Source of the DNA: Mariannaea sp. PMI_226
Taxonomy: Eukaryota; Ascomycota; Sordariomycetes; Hypocreales; Nectriaceae
DNA length: 64,000 nucleotides
Direction: 5' to 3'
Assembly (NCBI GenBank): GCA_024336345.1
Contig: JANFOG010000002.1
Location: 372,001 to 436,000 of the forward strand
Below, piece by piece: positions 11,095 through 23,200 of the stretch. The position numbers and the translations under genes were made by a program. Within the stretch, counting starts at the first letter, position 1, and every line of letters begins with the position of its first letter. The notes beneath the pieces were generated by a model. It was not told the DNA's origin. It was given only the letters and a program-made list of their open reading frames with translations, and made no database searches.

Positions 11095-13063
11095 GTTTGA
11101 GTCTTGAGGAAGTCGACTTCTCTATCGTCGTTTACCAAGGCAGAAATGAAAGTGAAAGGAGGCGCTGGGGGAAACGATGATTATACAGAAACAACGACCT
11201 TGAAGAGTCGTTATGATGAAGTATTCGAAACTAATATTCGTCGTGATGATTCAGACGCCTGCCCTAAGAAGCTCCTGACTAGTCTCCAATGAGCGACTCC
11301 TCTCAATGGCGATTGAGTTGTTGTGCGTTGCCACGGCAACTGGTTGCATACAGCAACGTCATTGTCGAGAGACGGTTCAGCCCGTTTGCCCGTTTGGTCA
11401 GCTGTACGGTACGTACCTAGCGACCCCCGCTCTCAGGTACAAGCGCTACAAGCGCTGATTCGTGGCCCCGTCAATTGACAATTAATCAGTAGACAGCACA
11501 GATTAGACAGCGCTGATCCAAAAGAGCCTGTCGACACTAATCAGCAACGCTTCCGCCTTAAGCTCACGATATGCCTTGGCCCTCTAATTATGACCCAATA
11601 CTCCGACCTGGAATCAGAATCAATGTGTGCTGAGTGGGAAAGGACTACGTCAAACAGAGATAGAAGTGTTTTCCCACCCTCAACTGCGGGATTGTTTTTA
11701 GTACCTCAAGTGGATGCTTGAGGGTACTTGTCAGCGGAAAAGTGAACTGCAGATCGATTCTTGAATGTACGAACAATCAATCGCTTAAACCAGGCCACCA
11801 CCCGCTGTTACATAGTTTCCATTTGTCCATTAAAATAGACATTTTTGGGGTAGATCTAGATGGAGAATGTATTACCGATGTGTGTAATGGAAGAGATAGA
11901 AGCTGGCCAGTCAGCTATTGAACTGCTGCTAACCTCAACTATGAATGAGCAGTGCCACCCGCGCCTCATCTAGGTACACAGTAATGGTGTGCAGGAGCTC
12001 ATGCAGTTGAGAGGTTAAGTGAAAGCGTCAATTCCCTAATTTTAGTAACGGCTCTTGGAGAATAAGGTGCTCAAACGTAGCAACCCAAACTTGGATGGCT
12101 TGTTTAAACGCTGCAACACGGCTAACCTGTAGTGAAATGTAATCACTGGAAATAGACGATACTTGTGGATTCCCCAAAGCCTCACCATTCACTCATGGGA
12201 TCCATTAGTGACCTCTGGGCAATTCCATTGAGAGCTCACCTCACTCCCCTCTCTTATTAACCTCTTTCAACTCTTCTTCCCACTTGCATGGTGCAACTCC
12301 CCTTTTCAACCGCTCATCTGCTCTGCATTGACCACCAGCACCTGATGAGATGACCACGTCGGTAGCACAGACACAATACGCATCTTTCTCCGCCTATTGA
12401 CCGATGTAAGTAGGCCTATGGCAAGTCAGAAACTAGAAGCTGAACGCACTGCCTCGTTGCTATAAGTGCCTGTTGTTTGGTGGCATTTCTTGGTTACTTC
12501 CAAACTGGAGCCGCCCAAGGGGGAAGGTCGGCTTCCAACGAGGGCATCTCTACCTACATTCGATCAAGCATCCGTTTAGTCTGGCTAGCAAGTCAGCAAC
12601 TAGGGTAATGTAGGAGCCAGACCCAGGTCAATTGCCGATCCTTCGTTTCTAGATCAAAATACCGTTTGCTATCGTATCCCAGCCTATCATTGGCGATCTG
12701 AATGGGGGTATACTACGATCGAGTTATAAATGCATCGGGCGAGTGATGCCACAATGGAGATTTAAATTTAGGCAGTCACCCTTGCAGCGTGACATCGCCA
12801 TGAACTATTCAGCTACTCTCCGCATGCTATCGCGAACGGGCAAATCATATGCTCTGGAACGTGTATTCAGAGATTCGATCCCTCATAAGTCCTCATCCTA
12901 GAATATTCGAATGCAAGTAATGATCTACTAGAAGTTTTCCATCAAGCTTCTGTTGCAGACATATAAATATCATATCGCCATGCTTCAGTCTTAGTGTTCA
13001 TGCCACACCAACCTCAATTAGAAATCCTTTACTCAACTTGATCACCTCTCAAAGCCTTGAACA
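11095..13063. other. 2 kb intergenic region
   Basis: Divergent promoters of the kinase (minus) and the secreted protein (plus) lie here. No frame above about 67 codons and no repeat or RNA gene was recognised. Base composition is AT-rich from about 12.7 kb, just upstream of the secreted protein gene. Confidence 0.4.
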
Positions 13064-13753
13064 ATGAAATTCACAGACTTTGGGTTCCTCTTCGCTGGGT
13101 TGCCTTTGGCCCTTGCTTTGCCCGCACTGGCACCTTCTGGCGATGTCAAGATGGTCACCCGAGAAGCAGGCTCTGAAGGCCAAAGCAAGCCTCTTCACGT
13201 CCGTGACTCTCTCATAACCAAGCGAGACGTCACATTCCCATGGGGCAGGCACCCTGTCGCCTTCAACGGTGACCAATGTGGTGACAGCTCTTTTGAGATC
13301 ACCGACGATGTCAATGCTCAACCTTCCAACATTGACGACTGCAACGCCCTCTCTGAAGGTCTCAGAGACCTGAACGAACATTGGGAACTCAACAATGGGT
13401 TCGGCGGCACAGCTGTCCGCTGGCTCGAGTTGGCGTCGGTTGGATCTTGCCATTTCTTTGTCGACAGATCTGGGTTCTTGGAAGCTGTGGGTGACGCCAA
13501 CAATTTTATCGGCACGACTGATCTCTCGGACCTCGTCCGAGATTCAACGGCCAATTTTCAGCATTGGGGCACTGTCACATGGGGTGGGGGCAGTACATCA
13601 GTTGGATATGTTCTACCTGTTACTGGTAACATGTAAGTTTGCCTGAACATAAGGATACCTCGTTGACATAGACGGCGACTAATGTGTGACAAAAGGGGAT
13701 GCTTTCCGAACAATTGGAACACACCATGGAGAATTCAAGCGAACCAGCCGTAG
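13064..13753 (+). CDS. Secreted Hce2/Ecp2-like cysteine protein, candidate effector
   Basis: Exons 13064-13632 and 13696-13753 flank a 63 bp intron (donor GTAAGT, acceptor AAAAG). The product is 208 residues. A signal peptide covers about residues 1-22. A Lys-Arg site at 53-54 (LITKR) suits Kex2-type removal of a pro-segment. The mature part shows the spacing of the Hce2 (Ecp2 homologue) domain: QCGDSSF, DDCNAL, GSCHFFV, then NMGCFPNNW, supplying four cysteines, with an IGTTDLSDLVRDS helix before the last one. The family is known from the Cladosporium fulvum effector Ecp2 and related secreted proteins, some with chitinase domains. Here the domain stands alone. The last Cys is only reached after splicing, which supports the intron. 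Its activity is unknown. Confidence 0.75.
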
Positions 13754-14465
13754 AGGGACTTTTACTTTTGCTACATGGTCGTCGCTACCTCAACACATTC
13801 GGATGAGAAGTAGTAATGTGCCTTTCGACGCAGGTCCACTACACCCCAAGATCTTGTCTTAGGCCCAATAATGCTGAAGAGTGCAAGCTGCTGAGATAGA
13901 AATGTGAAGATACTTGATGATTTCAATTTATTTGCTAGCTTAGATATGACCCAAGACAATGTCATTTTTCATGATGAAATGTTGCCTTATATTGATGGTT
14001 ATATGGTGGGGGACTACATTTGCTTCAATTTCAGTCAGCCACATTGCTTCGACAAGTGCTTCTAGTAGTAATGTGTGTCCTGTTTCGAACTTGACGCATG
14101 TATGTTTCTTCCCATATGTGAGAGAGGGCTTTGAATGTCCTCACTAAAACCACGCGTTACAAATGACGACAGCAGCTTTCAGAATGATGAGTTTGGAGTT
14201 GTTCTTAGACACTTAATAAACATAGTGCTACCAGAACTGGTAATTTCTGCGACCAATTATCCTATTAATGCCATAAGTATTAACGCTTTTTAGGATAATA
14301 TTACGACTACTTAAACCAATCTTACTCACAATACTAGCAGAACTAGCTCTTATCGGCCGAATATTGTCAGTTGGGTCGGGTAAAGTTGCAGGAATGTGAT
14401 ATCTATCAATAGTGCGTGGACCTGTAGCATTTCGAAAACTTTCTCGCTATTGTATGTGTTCTAGA
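13754..14465. other. Intergenic, AT-rich
   Basis: The 3' flank of the secreted protein gene. Short frames only. No repeat or RNA gene recognised. Confidence 0.35.
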
Positions 14466-14830
14466 ACGCCTAAGTATGGGTTTCCAACTGTTGTTATCGA
14501 GGCCGCATGGTCCCAGACTCTCCACTCGCAGCAATCCGTGCAAAGATGCACTGGTGGTTTGACGTCTCCAAAGGTGCTGTCAAGATAGTTCTCCTGGCAA
14601 TTGAAAATCTCAGAAACCGAACCATCACACTGGAGAAATGGAAGCTTGGGCAAGCAAACACATTTTGCGCGCTGGTGCCACAGCTACTCGAACCTTCTAC
14701 TCTGCTTCGCGAGCGCCCTGCAGTACAGAGCCCGTTAGCGTCACGAGAAATGGCCAGACCAACACAACAGAATCATATCGAGTGGCCAGGGCGCCACTTC
14801 GACTTGAGTTTTCGGGATCAGAACAATACT
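14466..14830 (+). pseudogene. Frameshifted relic of a fungal unknown-function (possibly nuclease-like) gene
   Basis: Three frames on the plus strand carry consecutive pieces of what looks like one protein. PKYGFPTVVIEAAWSQT begins at about 14466. SPLAAIRAKMHWWFDVSKG and VKIVLLAIENL follow at about 14520-14610 in another frame. ATATRTFYSASRAP and YRVARAPLRLEF follow at 14680-14810 in a third. The order 'FPT-V-EA--SQ', then 'WW--S-G-VKIVLL', then 'LEKW', then 'LRLEF' fits a common fungal protein family that I recall as PD-(D/E)XK-like, but I cannot confirm the name. At least two frameshifts separate the pieces, and no start or complete 3' end is seen. The gene is broken. Confidence 0.5.
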
Positions 14831-16401
14831 AGGGATGATGGCGTATCCTAACCGCCAGCAGTATTGTTACCTATTAAGTCAAATAAAATACCATATCCCA
14901 ATTAGTAAATTCAGTTTGGCTTCAGTTACAGTAAGTAGCTCCAAGGGAATTGCCATTGTTCTTGATAAATAGATCATACGGGGACCAATATGCTACAACT
15001 TGAAAGCTATAATTATACAATTAGAGTAATATAATGTGAAACAAATCTTAGCAGCATCGAAGAAAGAGATCATGGCTGTTGCTACACTGGCACTCAAGAC
15101 GATTCTGAAAGGATACCACTTAGCTCAACAGATAAAAACTATATGAGAGCATCTGAAGCCGTCTGAAAACGGGCAATATCAACTTTCTCTAGTTCTTTTC
15201 GTACACACCGAACAACAACAGAATAGTATGACCAAGCTGCGAAGCACGATCATACAGAAAGAAAGCAGAGTCTGACAACGTGATATCTCCTCTCAGTCAC
15301 TTTTTCACTCATTCTCTTGAAGCTCGCACTCTTTCCCTTGGCGAGTGCCCAGCACCAGGAGATGGTGGATTTCCCACCAACACTCACGGCGTCAGAATCC
15401 TGCACTTCGCCGCAAACCACTAACATGTTTTATATTACATTGCGGGAGCCTATTGCAATCAGACTTTACAATGGACTTTCGTCAAGGATTTACCTTCCAA
15501 TACTTTTAATGCCTCTATCCTTCCCTTATTACATATTCAAAATAAGCGTTACTTCCTCTGCGTTGTGAATCCAGAGGGTCAGGGAAAATTACTACCCAAA
15601 AATGGAGAGCCTTACAAGATATTCTTTCCCTCCGATGAACTGGCATAAGAATTGACTTCGACGTCGTGATCGAAGAAATCCAAAAGGTCGTCCCAAGAGT
15701 CGACTTGACGAAGACAACGAAGAATCAGCCGAGCAGCTCCAAAATGCAACCAATACCAACTCGGGATATCAAGGCGATTCGACGTCTCCATGGCGAGAGA
15801 GTGACAGTCATTTCGAAGTTACCGCACCCATTCCACCAACACTCCCCCCGCAGACCAGTTTGGCACGACTACCAGCAAATTCCAAACCGTCATACAATCT
15901 GAACTCGAGACCACCTAGCTGGAGAACAGGAGCACTAAATCCGATCCATCGCAACAGGCTGTGATGGATATCGGAAGGGTCGCACAAACCCTTCAATACC
16001 TTCAAGAGTCTCGCTCCTGGTTGGCGTAAAATAATCCCAGCCAATCAAACCCTTTTCAGCATTTGCAACGAGTACTACATCAACCTTGGCACATTTGGTG
16101 TCAATCAACAAGGAAGAGTTCAGTCGAAGCCACCTTGGAGCGCAGTCACCCACCAAATAGACTAATAAATGCAATTAAACACGCTATTACTAAGATAGAA
16201 GCACTTTATGGTCGTGTATAATCAATTTCCATCGGAATTACGTGAGAATAGTATCCTAATACTGTACTCCGTATATCCAATTCTGATAGGTTTGGGCCAA
16301 AAAAAAAGATAGATCAACCGCTTGTTTCTCAATTCGTTCACAGCTAGGCCTTGGCCATGTGGTCTTAAACGCTCATGGAATCCTCCAAGCATCAAGTAAT
16401 G
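14831..16401. other. Gene-poor stretch, possible further relic
   Basis: Protein-like text appears in several plus-strand frames between about 15300 and 16160, including a Ser/Thr/Pro-rich stretch at 15690-15920. The minus strand also reads open at 15935-16174. Frames break repeatedly and neither strand gives a spliceable gene. I read it as decayed coding DNA, possibly of the same age as the relic at 14.5 kb, but cannot identify it. Confidence 0.3.
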
Positions 16402-19400
16402 TCAAACTAGTCGTCGCAAGTCCTGCATCGGTGTAAGAAACGTTGAAAAGTAAATTTGCAACAAGGCTCCATACCTCTAATCGATTTGAAGATTCAGCCT
16501 GGCCATCGTCACTGTTGAGTGGATTCAGCAAAATTCCAGCAAGGTCTCTTTTCGAGTCTTGTATTTCCATAATCCTCTACCACGCCGCGTCAGCTGGGTA
16601 TACTTATTGTTTCAAAACATTTAGTTGAAGCTCTCACCTCTTCAAAAGAGTTTCTTATAAAGAATCGAATGGTGGTTACTTCTCGGGTTTGTCCGATCCG
16701 ATGAATCCGTGCGAGTGCCTGGTCTTCAAGTGTCGGGTTCCTGGATGCAGTGTAAGCTATCATCCTACTAATGGGGCCTATAAAGCTCATCAATACCAGT
16801 GTGGCTCCATAAGGTAGGCTCGAGAAGCTTCGGTCAATGTGAGACTATTGGCTTCAAAGTCAGCATCTCGTTCCGGCGTTCTAGGGAGATAGGAGGACTG
16901 ATGACGCACCCGACAGCACCACAACTCAACGTCAAAAGCAGGACCTTAATACTAGGATCATTGCGAAATCTCTCAATAACGCCCTGCCTTTCCTTTTGTG
17001 GTATAGTGCCATCGAATCTCAGAGCGGGTATGGCTGCATGTTCGAGGCCAGCCTCAACGACATTGAGAGTCATCCTCCACGTGGAGAACACAACACTTGA
17101 GCTCGTTAGTCATGTACGATTCGAAAGGGTATTATCATCAACTTACCTTTTAGTATCAGTAGACAGTTTTCGCAAGTCTTCCAATAGCATGGCTACTTTG
17201 GACGGAAGCTCATGTGAGAGGCCTGCTGGTAAGACAGAAAAAGACTCCTCCGAGCTGAAGGTGTCTGCTAATACGGAGGCAACGCAACACGGTGGATCAT
17301 GGCCACAAAAGCCTGTTCCAGTAGCATTACTCTGGGAGCAAGTAGAACACAAAAATGCCAAACAACGAGAAAATAGTGACATTCCAGGTTGTGTGCTTTC
17401 GCTGACAAGCTCCTCCATCGTGTCAGGGCTGGTATAGCATTCTTGGCACTGAATTGAGCCTGTATCGCGTCTTAAATGGAAAACTCGTTGGGCTTCAGTT
17501 TGCCAATCACCCTCAACTTGTCTCCGACAGGTTAAAATGTCGTGTCGGGAAGGGTAGTATAACCCAAGGTTGCAAACCATGCGCATTGCCTCAATCCTCT
17601 GCAGGACATTGATGAAGGAATCTGAGCGGGTAGACTTATTTTGCTGGACAATTGCTTCATCAATGTGAGCAATTACTTGCGATCTGACGTCTTCGTATAG
17701 ATTTCTCTCGGCTTCTATGAACTCCACAGCACATTGTAGGTCTTGCTTTGGCGGGAGCTGGATTATTTCTTTTGGGCGCCGGAGGAGGATGCAACCGGAC
17801 AGCCTCTTTAGGCGCTCGACAGCCTTTTCAATATTGCCGGATTTCCACAGGTTCGATATATCACTTTCGAAGTGTCTCTTCTCCGAATACGGATGAACCT
17901 TGAGGAATTTTAATAACGCGGCGAGGTCTCCGAGCTTGTTTTGGATGGGCGTTCCTGTAACAGCCCATCTCGAAACCGAGTCGAGAGAGCACGCAGCACG
18001 AGCTATTTGGGACTGGCTGTTGCGAATATTGTGCGCTATTCCATACCTTAGTAGCTTTATCAGGCATTCTCGCATAACTCATTAACGCACCTTCATCCAA
18101 GATGATCCTTCTCCATTTCGTTTTGAAGAGAATGGAGCGATCCATCCCTTTTCCGTTCTTCCACTCCGCCATCACGGTGTGATATGTGGTCAAAACTATG
18201 AGTACGTCATTGAGGCCAGAATCGTCTCTTACGCGAGATTTGTCATGATGGCGGTACCATGGTAGACTGTTTGGAAAGACGTGCCTGCAGGTATATTAGG
18301 TCATGATGTACATGTTGATTCATTGCCCATTCTCAATATAACGAACCTATGAAGCTGTTCTTCCCAGGAACTGAGCACTATGTCCTCTTTTAGTTTCGAT
18401 GAAATTCGTCTCTTGCAATTGTTGAACCTACATGGCGCAGGGACGATGACCAATGTTTTACCTGACGACTCCTCAACGTCGACTCCGGATAGTGAGACTG
18501 GATCGCTGTCGTCTACACGTACATCGTATGCTATCAGTGCGATCATAGAAAGGGTTTTCCCTAAGCCCATAGGGTCCGCAACAATGCCTCCGTAGAATTG
18601 AGGGGGTTGCTCCGACTGTATGGCGCCCGACACTGTGTTATGGAAACTTCGCAATGTGAGCCGCGGGTTCGTATCGGACGTCCTGAGGGACTCAACTTAC
18701 TATGGCTCATGTCCAGTATCCCTTACCTCCCATATATCAGATCCACACACATCCCATGCCCAGCCATTCTCTCTCTGTAGCAAGAATGTCAAGGCTTGCC
18801 TTTGATGTCTACTAAATAGTTAGTCCTATGTCACTCGACCATGCCAATAATCACCTACGGCTTCAAAGTCGTCCTTATTGATCTGGGTTGCGCTGTCTCC
18901 GCGAGATCTTCTTGTGAATAGAGAATATCGAGCAATTCTGGACGGGTATCCAAGTCAATTACAGAAAATGGCTGTGCCAGCTGATTACCCAAGTCAAACG
19001 TCAACTTAATAGCGCTGGGATGGACGGAGAGTCTGTGAGGATTGCAGTATCGCACGTTCCGTTTAGGGTTGACTGGGTCCTGGAGATAGAGATTGTATTC
19101 CTCGAAAAAGCTGCCGATATCCTCGAACAGCTCTATTGGTCCGTATATGATAACATCCAAAGAGCATTTAGTTGAGTATCCAGGAATAAGGCCAGCCTGG
19201 CTTCGTGCCCCCGATCCACAAGAGTTCTCGGAGACGGAGCAGTATGCTTCGAGCACAATGTCATTTTCAGCGAGCAAAGCGACTGTCACATAGGTAAATT
19301 CATGGCTCAATTTCCCTTTGAAAGCAGCATCATCCAATCCGACAAAGCTTTCAGCGTCTCTCAACTGGACATGGTAGCTGGTCAGATTGGGGCTAGAGGA

Positions 19401-19750
19401 GAGGTGGCAACGGCCAAGTAAACCTGTAATCTGGAACAGTTCAGCGACATACAAGTCAGTCCATTTTAGAGTTAATATACCATGCCGAAGCAGACCAGGT
19501 TTGCATCGGGAGGACATATAGATTGATTGGTGGCGCCAAGTGTAAGAGTGACTTTTGTATAATCTTGTGTATCTTGATACCCACTCGCCCAGGTGCCCTT
19601 TGAGATGGAATTCTGGCGTTGAAGCTCGGAATAAGCCCTGCCTTGCTGTCTGCCGACGACGTCAGCCGAGTATTCATCATAGCGTCGCTTGTTCGTCTCG
19701 TTGTGCCCTTGTTGCGTGGAATCAGTCGTGAGTAGCAACTTCAGGTCCAT
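16402..19750 (-). CDS. SNF2-family DEAH-box ATPase/helicase (Rad5/HLTF-like core)
   Basis: Twelve exons, all in phase: 19750-19481, 19430-18859, 18808-18701, 18646-18432, 18377-18347, 18284-18091, 18035-17147, 17095-16910, 16844-16797, 16740-16638, 16576-16475 and 16422-16402. Introns are 50-65 bp and the product is 912 residues. Motifs in order: HQRQALTFLLQRE, then Walker A DPMGLGKT near 343, DEAHNIRNS formed at the exon 6/7 junction near 463, WAVTGTPIQNK, and VVFSTW near 760. Motif V follows as LLTLSCGAVGLTLTEASRA, then motif VI RIHRIGQTR near 850. Between the lobes a Cys/His-rich insert (CQEC, FLCSTC, FCGH, CC) stands where Rad5-type proteins have a RING finger. It is too irregular to call a RING. 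The family remodels chromatin or repairs DNA. The start is at MDLKLLL; an in-frame Met also lies at 19816. It is divergent from the NACHT gene. Confidence 0.85.
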
Positions 19751-20291
19751 CTTAGGATCTGTAGGAACTCTACTCGAGCTATATTGTGACAATTTGTTCT
19801 GCTCAAGTATGCGCACTAAAGACGCGCCTGGCCTGAGCGCTTCAGGAATCTTCCATCAGACTGTTGACATCGTCCGTCCTAAGCCTCAACCAATCTGCCT
19901 TGCATGATGGCGGTGGCTGTCCAGGCTGCCGGGGGCCTCAATCACAGCAATTTGGGGCCAATCACATCACACCATGTTGAATTCAAGAGGCCTCGTTTTT
20001 GCATTTTGAGGGCTGAGCTGTTCCACAGCCCTACATCCCAGGTCCGTAAGAAACGGTTGTCACTTGGCTCAAGCTGAGCATTCGCCAAATTGAGCAGTTT
20101 TCTGCGATTTATTTTATGTTGTAAAATCTCTCTTCTTCATAGAACAATCTGGATCGCGACGCTTGTCAATACGTCCCATACCATATTTCTAGCTCAAAAA
20201 GATTCGTCGTCTGTATTCTCTATCAAATTTCATAAAACTTAAAGTAACTAATTCGAGCAATCTCGATGTAGAGATCCGCTGAAAATTGAAG
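19751..20291. promoter_or_regulatory. Divergent promoter between the SNF2 and NACHT genes
   Basis: The two start codons are 541 bp apart and face away from each other, so both genes must be driven from this interval. No clear TATA box or palindromic operator was spotted. Co-regulation is an inference from geometry only. Confidence 0.45.
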
Positions 20292-23200
20292 ATGCCCTTG
20301 ACTGCCCGGGTCTCGCTAGATGCTCAACGTATCATCCGAGAAGCATTTGAGGATCTAGAGCGATGTGTATCGACCAGCGACCGCGTCAGTCTGAAGGATA
20401 CGACGCTTGATGATGTACGAGAGGCCGCTCATATGGTTGAGAATGAACTTGCAGCCCGTCAGTCCCTCCGCAATTTGAGAAGACTTGAGCCCTTATTCAC
20501 CGGGTTGGCGCATTATTCCAAAACAATTGAGGTTCTCTGCAATGGAACTCCTTACCTGCCGTGGATCTGGGCACCAATAAAGTTGATACTCAAGGTTCGC
20601 AGTCTAGGCTGTATTAAAGGTCCTGTTCTAACACACGTGCTGGGTAGATTTCATCCGATCACATTGAGGCATTTGAGAAGATCATCAAGGCCTATAGTCA
20701 AATCGCTAAGCCTTTACAAAGGTTTAAGACTATTGATCGCGCATTCTCCAATGATAAGGATGTTCAACAGACTCTGGCCATATTCTACTCGGACATTCTG
20801 AAGTTCCATAAGGAAGCGTACCGGTTTGTTCGTAGAAGTTGTAAGTTCTTCGATCGATACGATATTGACTAGTAGTAAATTGACTGACTTCGTTGAGCTT
20901 GGCGGTTATTATTCCTCACTTCCTGGGGTCGGTTCCAGCGGCGCTTCGATGGCATCATCGAGGACTTGAAAGCCCATGAAGAGCTAGTTGACAAGACGGC
21001 AAACGCGGTCGACATCTCCGAATCGAAAGACATGAGACATCAACTCCAAATTTGGAGACAAGAATATCTTGAAAAACTGGCGAAAGAAGAGGCTGAGCAG
21101 ACAGCAGCTCAGTATCTTGCCGTCGTCGGATATCTGAAGTCAGATGAATCTACCCAACTGAAGATCTTTGACGCTATCGCTTCTGAAGCACGTACAAACC
21201 CTGGGACGTGTGACTGGATACTGAAACAGTCTGCAATACAATCCTGGATGAGGTCCCATCTCTCCTCCACATGTCTGCTTCTCCATGGGCGTGCTGGCAC
21301 TGGCAAGAGCGTCCTGGCTACTCAGATCGTCCAGTTCCTTCAGGCATCTAAAGGCTCCTTGGTGATCCCGCACTTCTGCACATATTCACACGAGGAGTCG
21401 ATGGAATACGGCAAAATTCTGAAGTCTATTCTCTTGCATCTCATACGATCTGACACAGACCTGATCGCTCATGTCTATGAAGTGTTGATACTCAAGAAGA
21501 AAATCCTTGGGCTCAAGCTACTGGAAGAGCTGATTTGCAACTCCGTCAGTGCCTCATCTCCTACTCCGTCGCTCACTAAATATATCCATATCATTATAGA
21601 CGGATTAGACGAATGCGACCAGAACACGCAGTCTAGAATTATAAAGATGATGGAGCGGGTAATATCCGCCGCATCTTCGTCTGGCTCAACAGTATGTAAA
21701 GTGCTGCTATCAAGTCGCATGTCTCCAGCAATTACCAAGAAGGCAAGACAGACACAGACAGTGTCTCTTTCCGATGAGAATGAGAGCCTAGAAAAGGCTA
21801 TCAAGACGTATGCATCGCAGAGACTTTCCCTACTTCAACCTCAGTTTTCCCAGCTGCGAATCAGCAGTGATGACCTTGATGCGTTGGGTCTTCGCATTGC
21901 GAAAAAGGCGGAAGGTATTTCCTATGACCTGTATGTCTGACTTCGACTCATAGCTGACTGTTTGGAGGAATGTTCCTTTGGGCCAGACTAGTACTGGACT
22001 ATCTCGCCAACAATATGTTCCTACGACGGGATGAGATTCTCTCTGCCGCAGAAACTCTGCCTCAAAAACTTCAAGAGTTGTAAGTATGAGCATGATGAGT
22101 AGTTGGAAGTGAGCGCTGCTAAACCAAAAGGCATAGCTACGAGAAAATCTTGACGCAAATAACCTCCCACTTCGATGAGCGTTCCATTGCGCGAATGGTG
22201 TCCATCTTTGGATGGATCGCATTTGCTAAGCGTCCACTTCGAAAGGCTGAATTTCGATCTGCGCTGGCCTTCAGCTCTGGAGATCCAGACGTTGATGAGT
22301 TAGCTCCTCAGTATTTGTTTGACAAGTGTAATCCGCTCATAGAAGAACGGCAAGACTCAACATTCTCGTTCATCCATGTTTCTGTAAGAGAGTAGGTGGC
22401 TCATCCTTTTCTATCCTTAGACCGGGTGCTGATAGTTGCAGTCATCTTCAGAGCACCAATAGCAGCATAAACATCAATGAGACTGCATGTGTCAGCTCGC
22501 ATGGGCTAGCAATTGCTACATGCCTTGTTTCCGGGCTTCGTTTCCTCACGCCGACGTATTCCGAGCATAATCGACAGCTGCGTGTTCTTCGAGGCATCCA
22601 CGGATTCCATTTTTACGCTACGGAATATTGGGTAGAGTATATACTCGCCAACTCTGAGGTTCCCACGAGCCAGGCCAATTCAGATTTCTTTCACTTATGC
22701 CGCGAACTCTCTGCCACATTCGAGCCAGCGAGTAGAACCTCTGGTGATGAGGATAATAAGCCCCTTATTTTTCTTGACGAACGCTTAGCTAAAATCCAAC
22801 ATCAAGATATAGCGCTCTGCGTGGTGGCGCAGGCAATCTTAGCGGAGGAGCGGGAGAGGTATCTGCAAGAATCTTCATCAGAGAACGGTATGCGCTTCCA
22901 TTTATCGGTGATAATATGATTCAAGTTTTGGTAACACCCAAACAGATATCAGCACCGACATGATGGAGGTCACAAGCCTCAAATCGCTTCTTAGTAATTA
23001 CCAACGCACCGTTCAACAGCTGCTTTGCTTGAGAGCTTGCAACGGCGCCAGCTTGGAAGAACTTGAGAGATTCAGGCGACAATTCAGAGCCTCCGCATTC
23101 ACTTGCCGCCTTCCCTCATGCCCCAATTTTTCCCATGGATTTGAGGACCATGACCTACGGCTCGCCCATGAAGTTATCCATCGCAGAATAGTGTGTGGTG

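Noticed and set aside
18660..18710. Apparent nonsense codon after GHEP in the SNF2 gene, suggesting a pseudogene
   Set aside because: A 54 bp intron with donor GTAAGT at 18700 and acceptor GCGAAG at 18647 removes it and joins EPY to FHNTVSG in frame.
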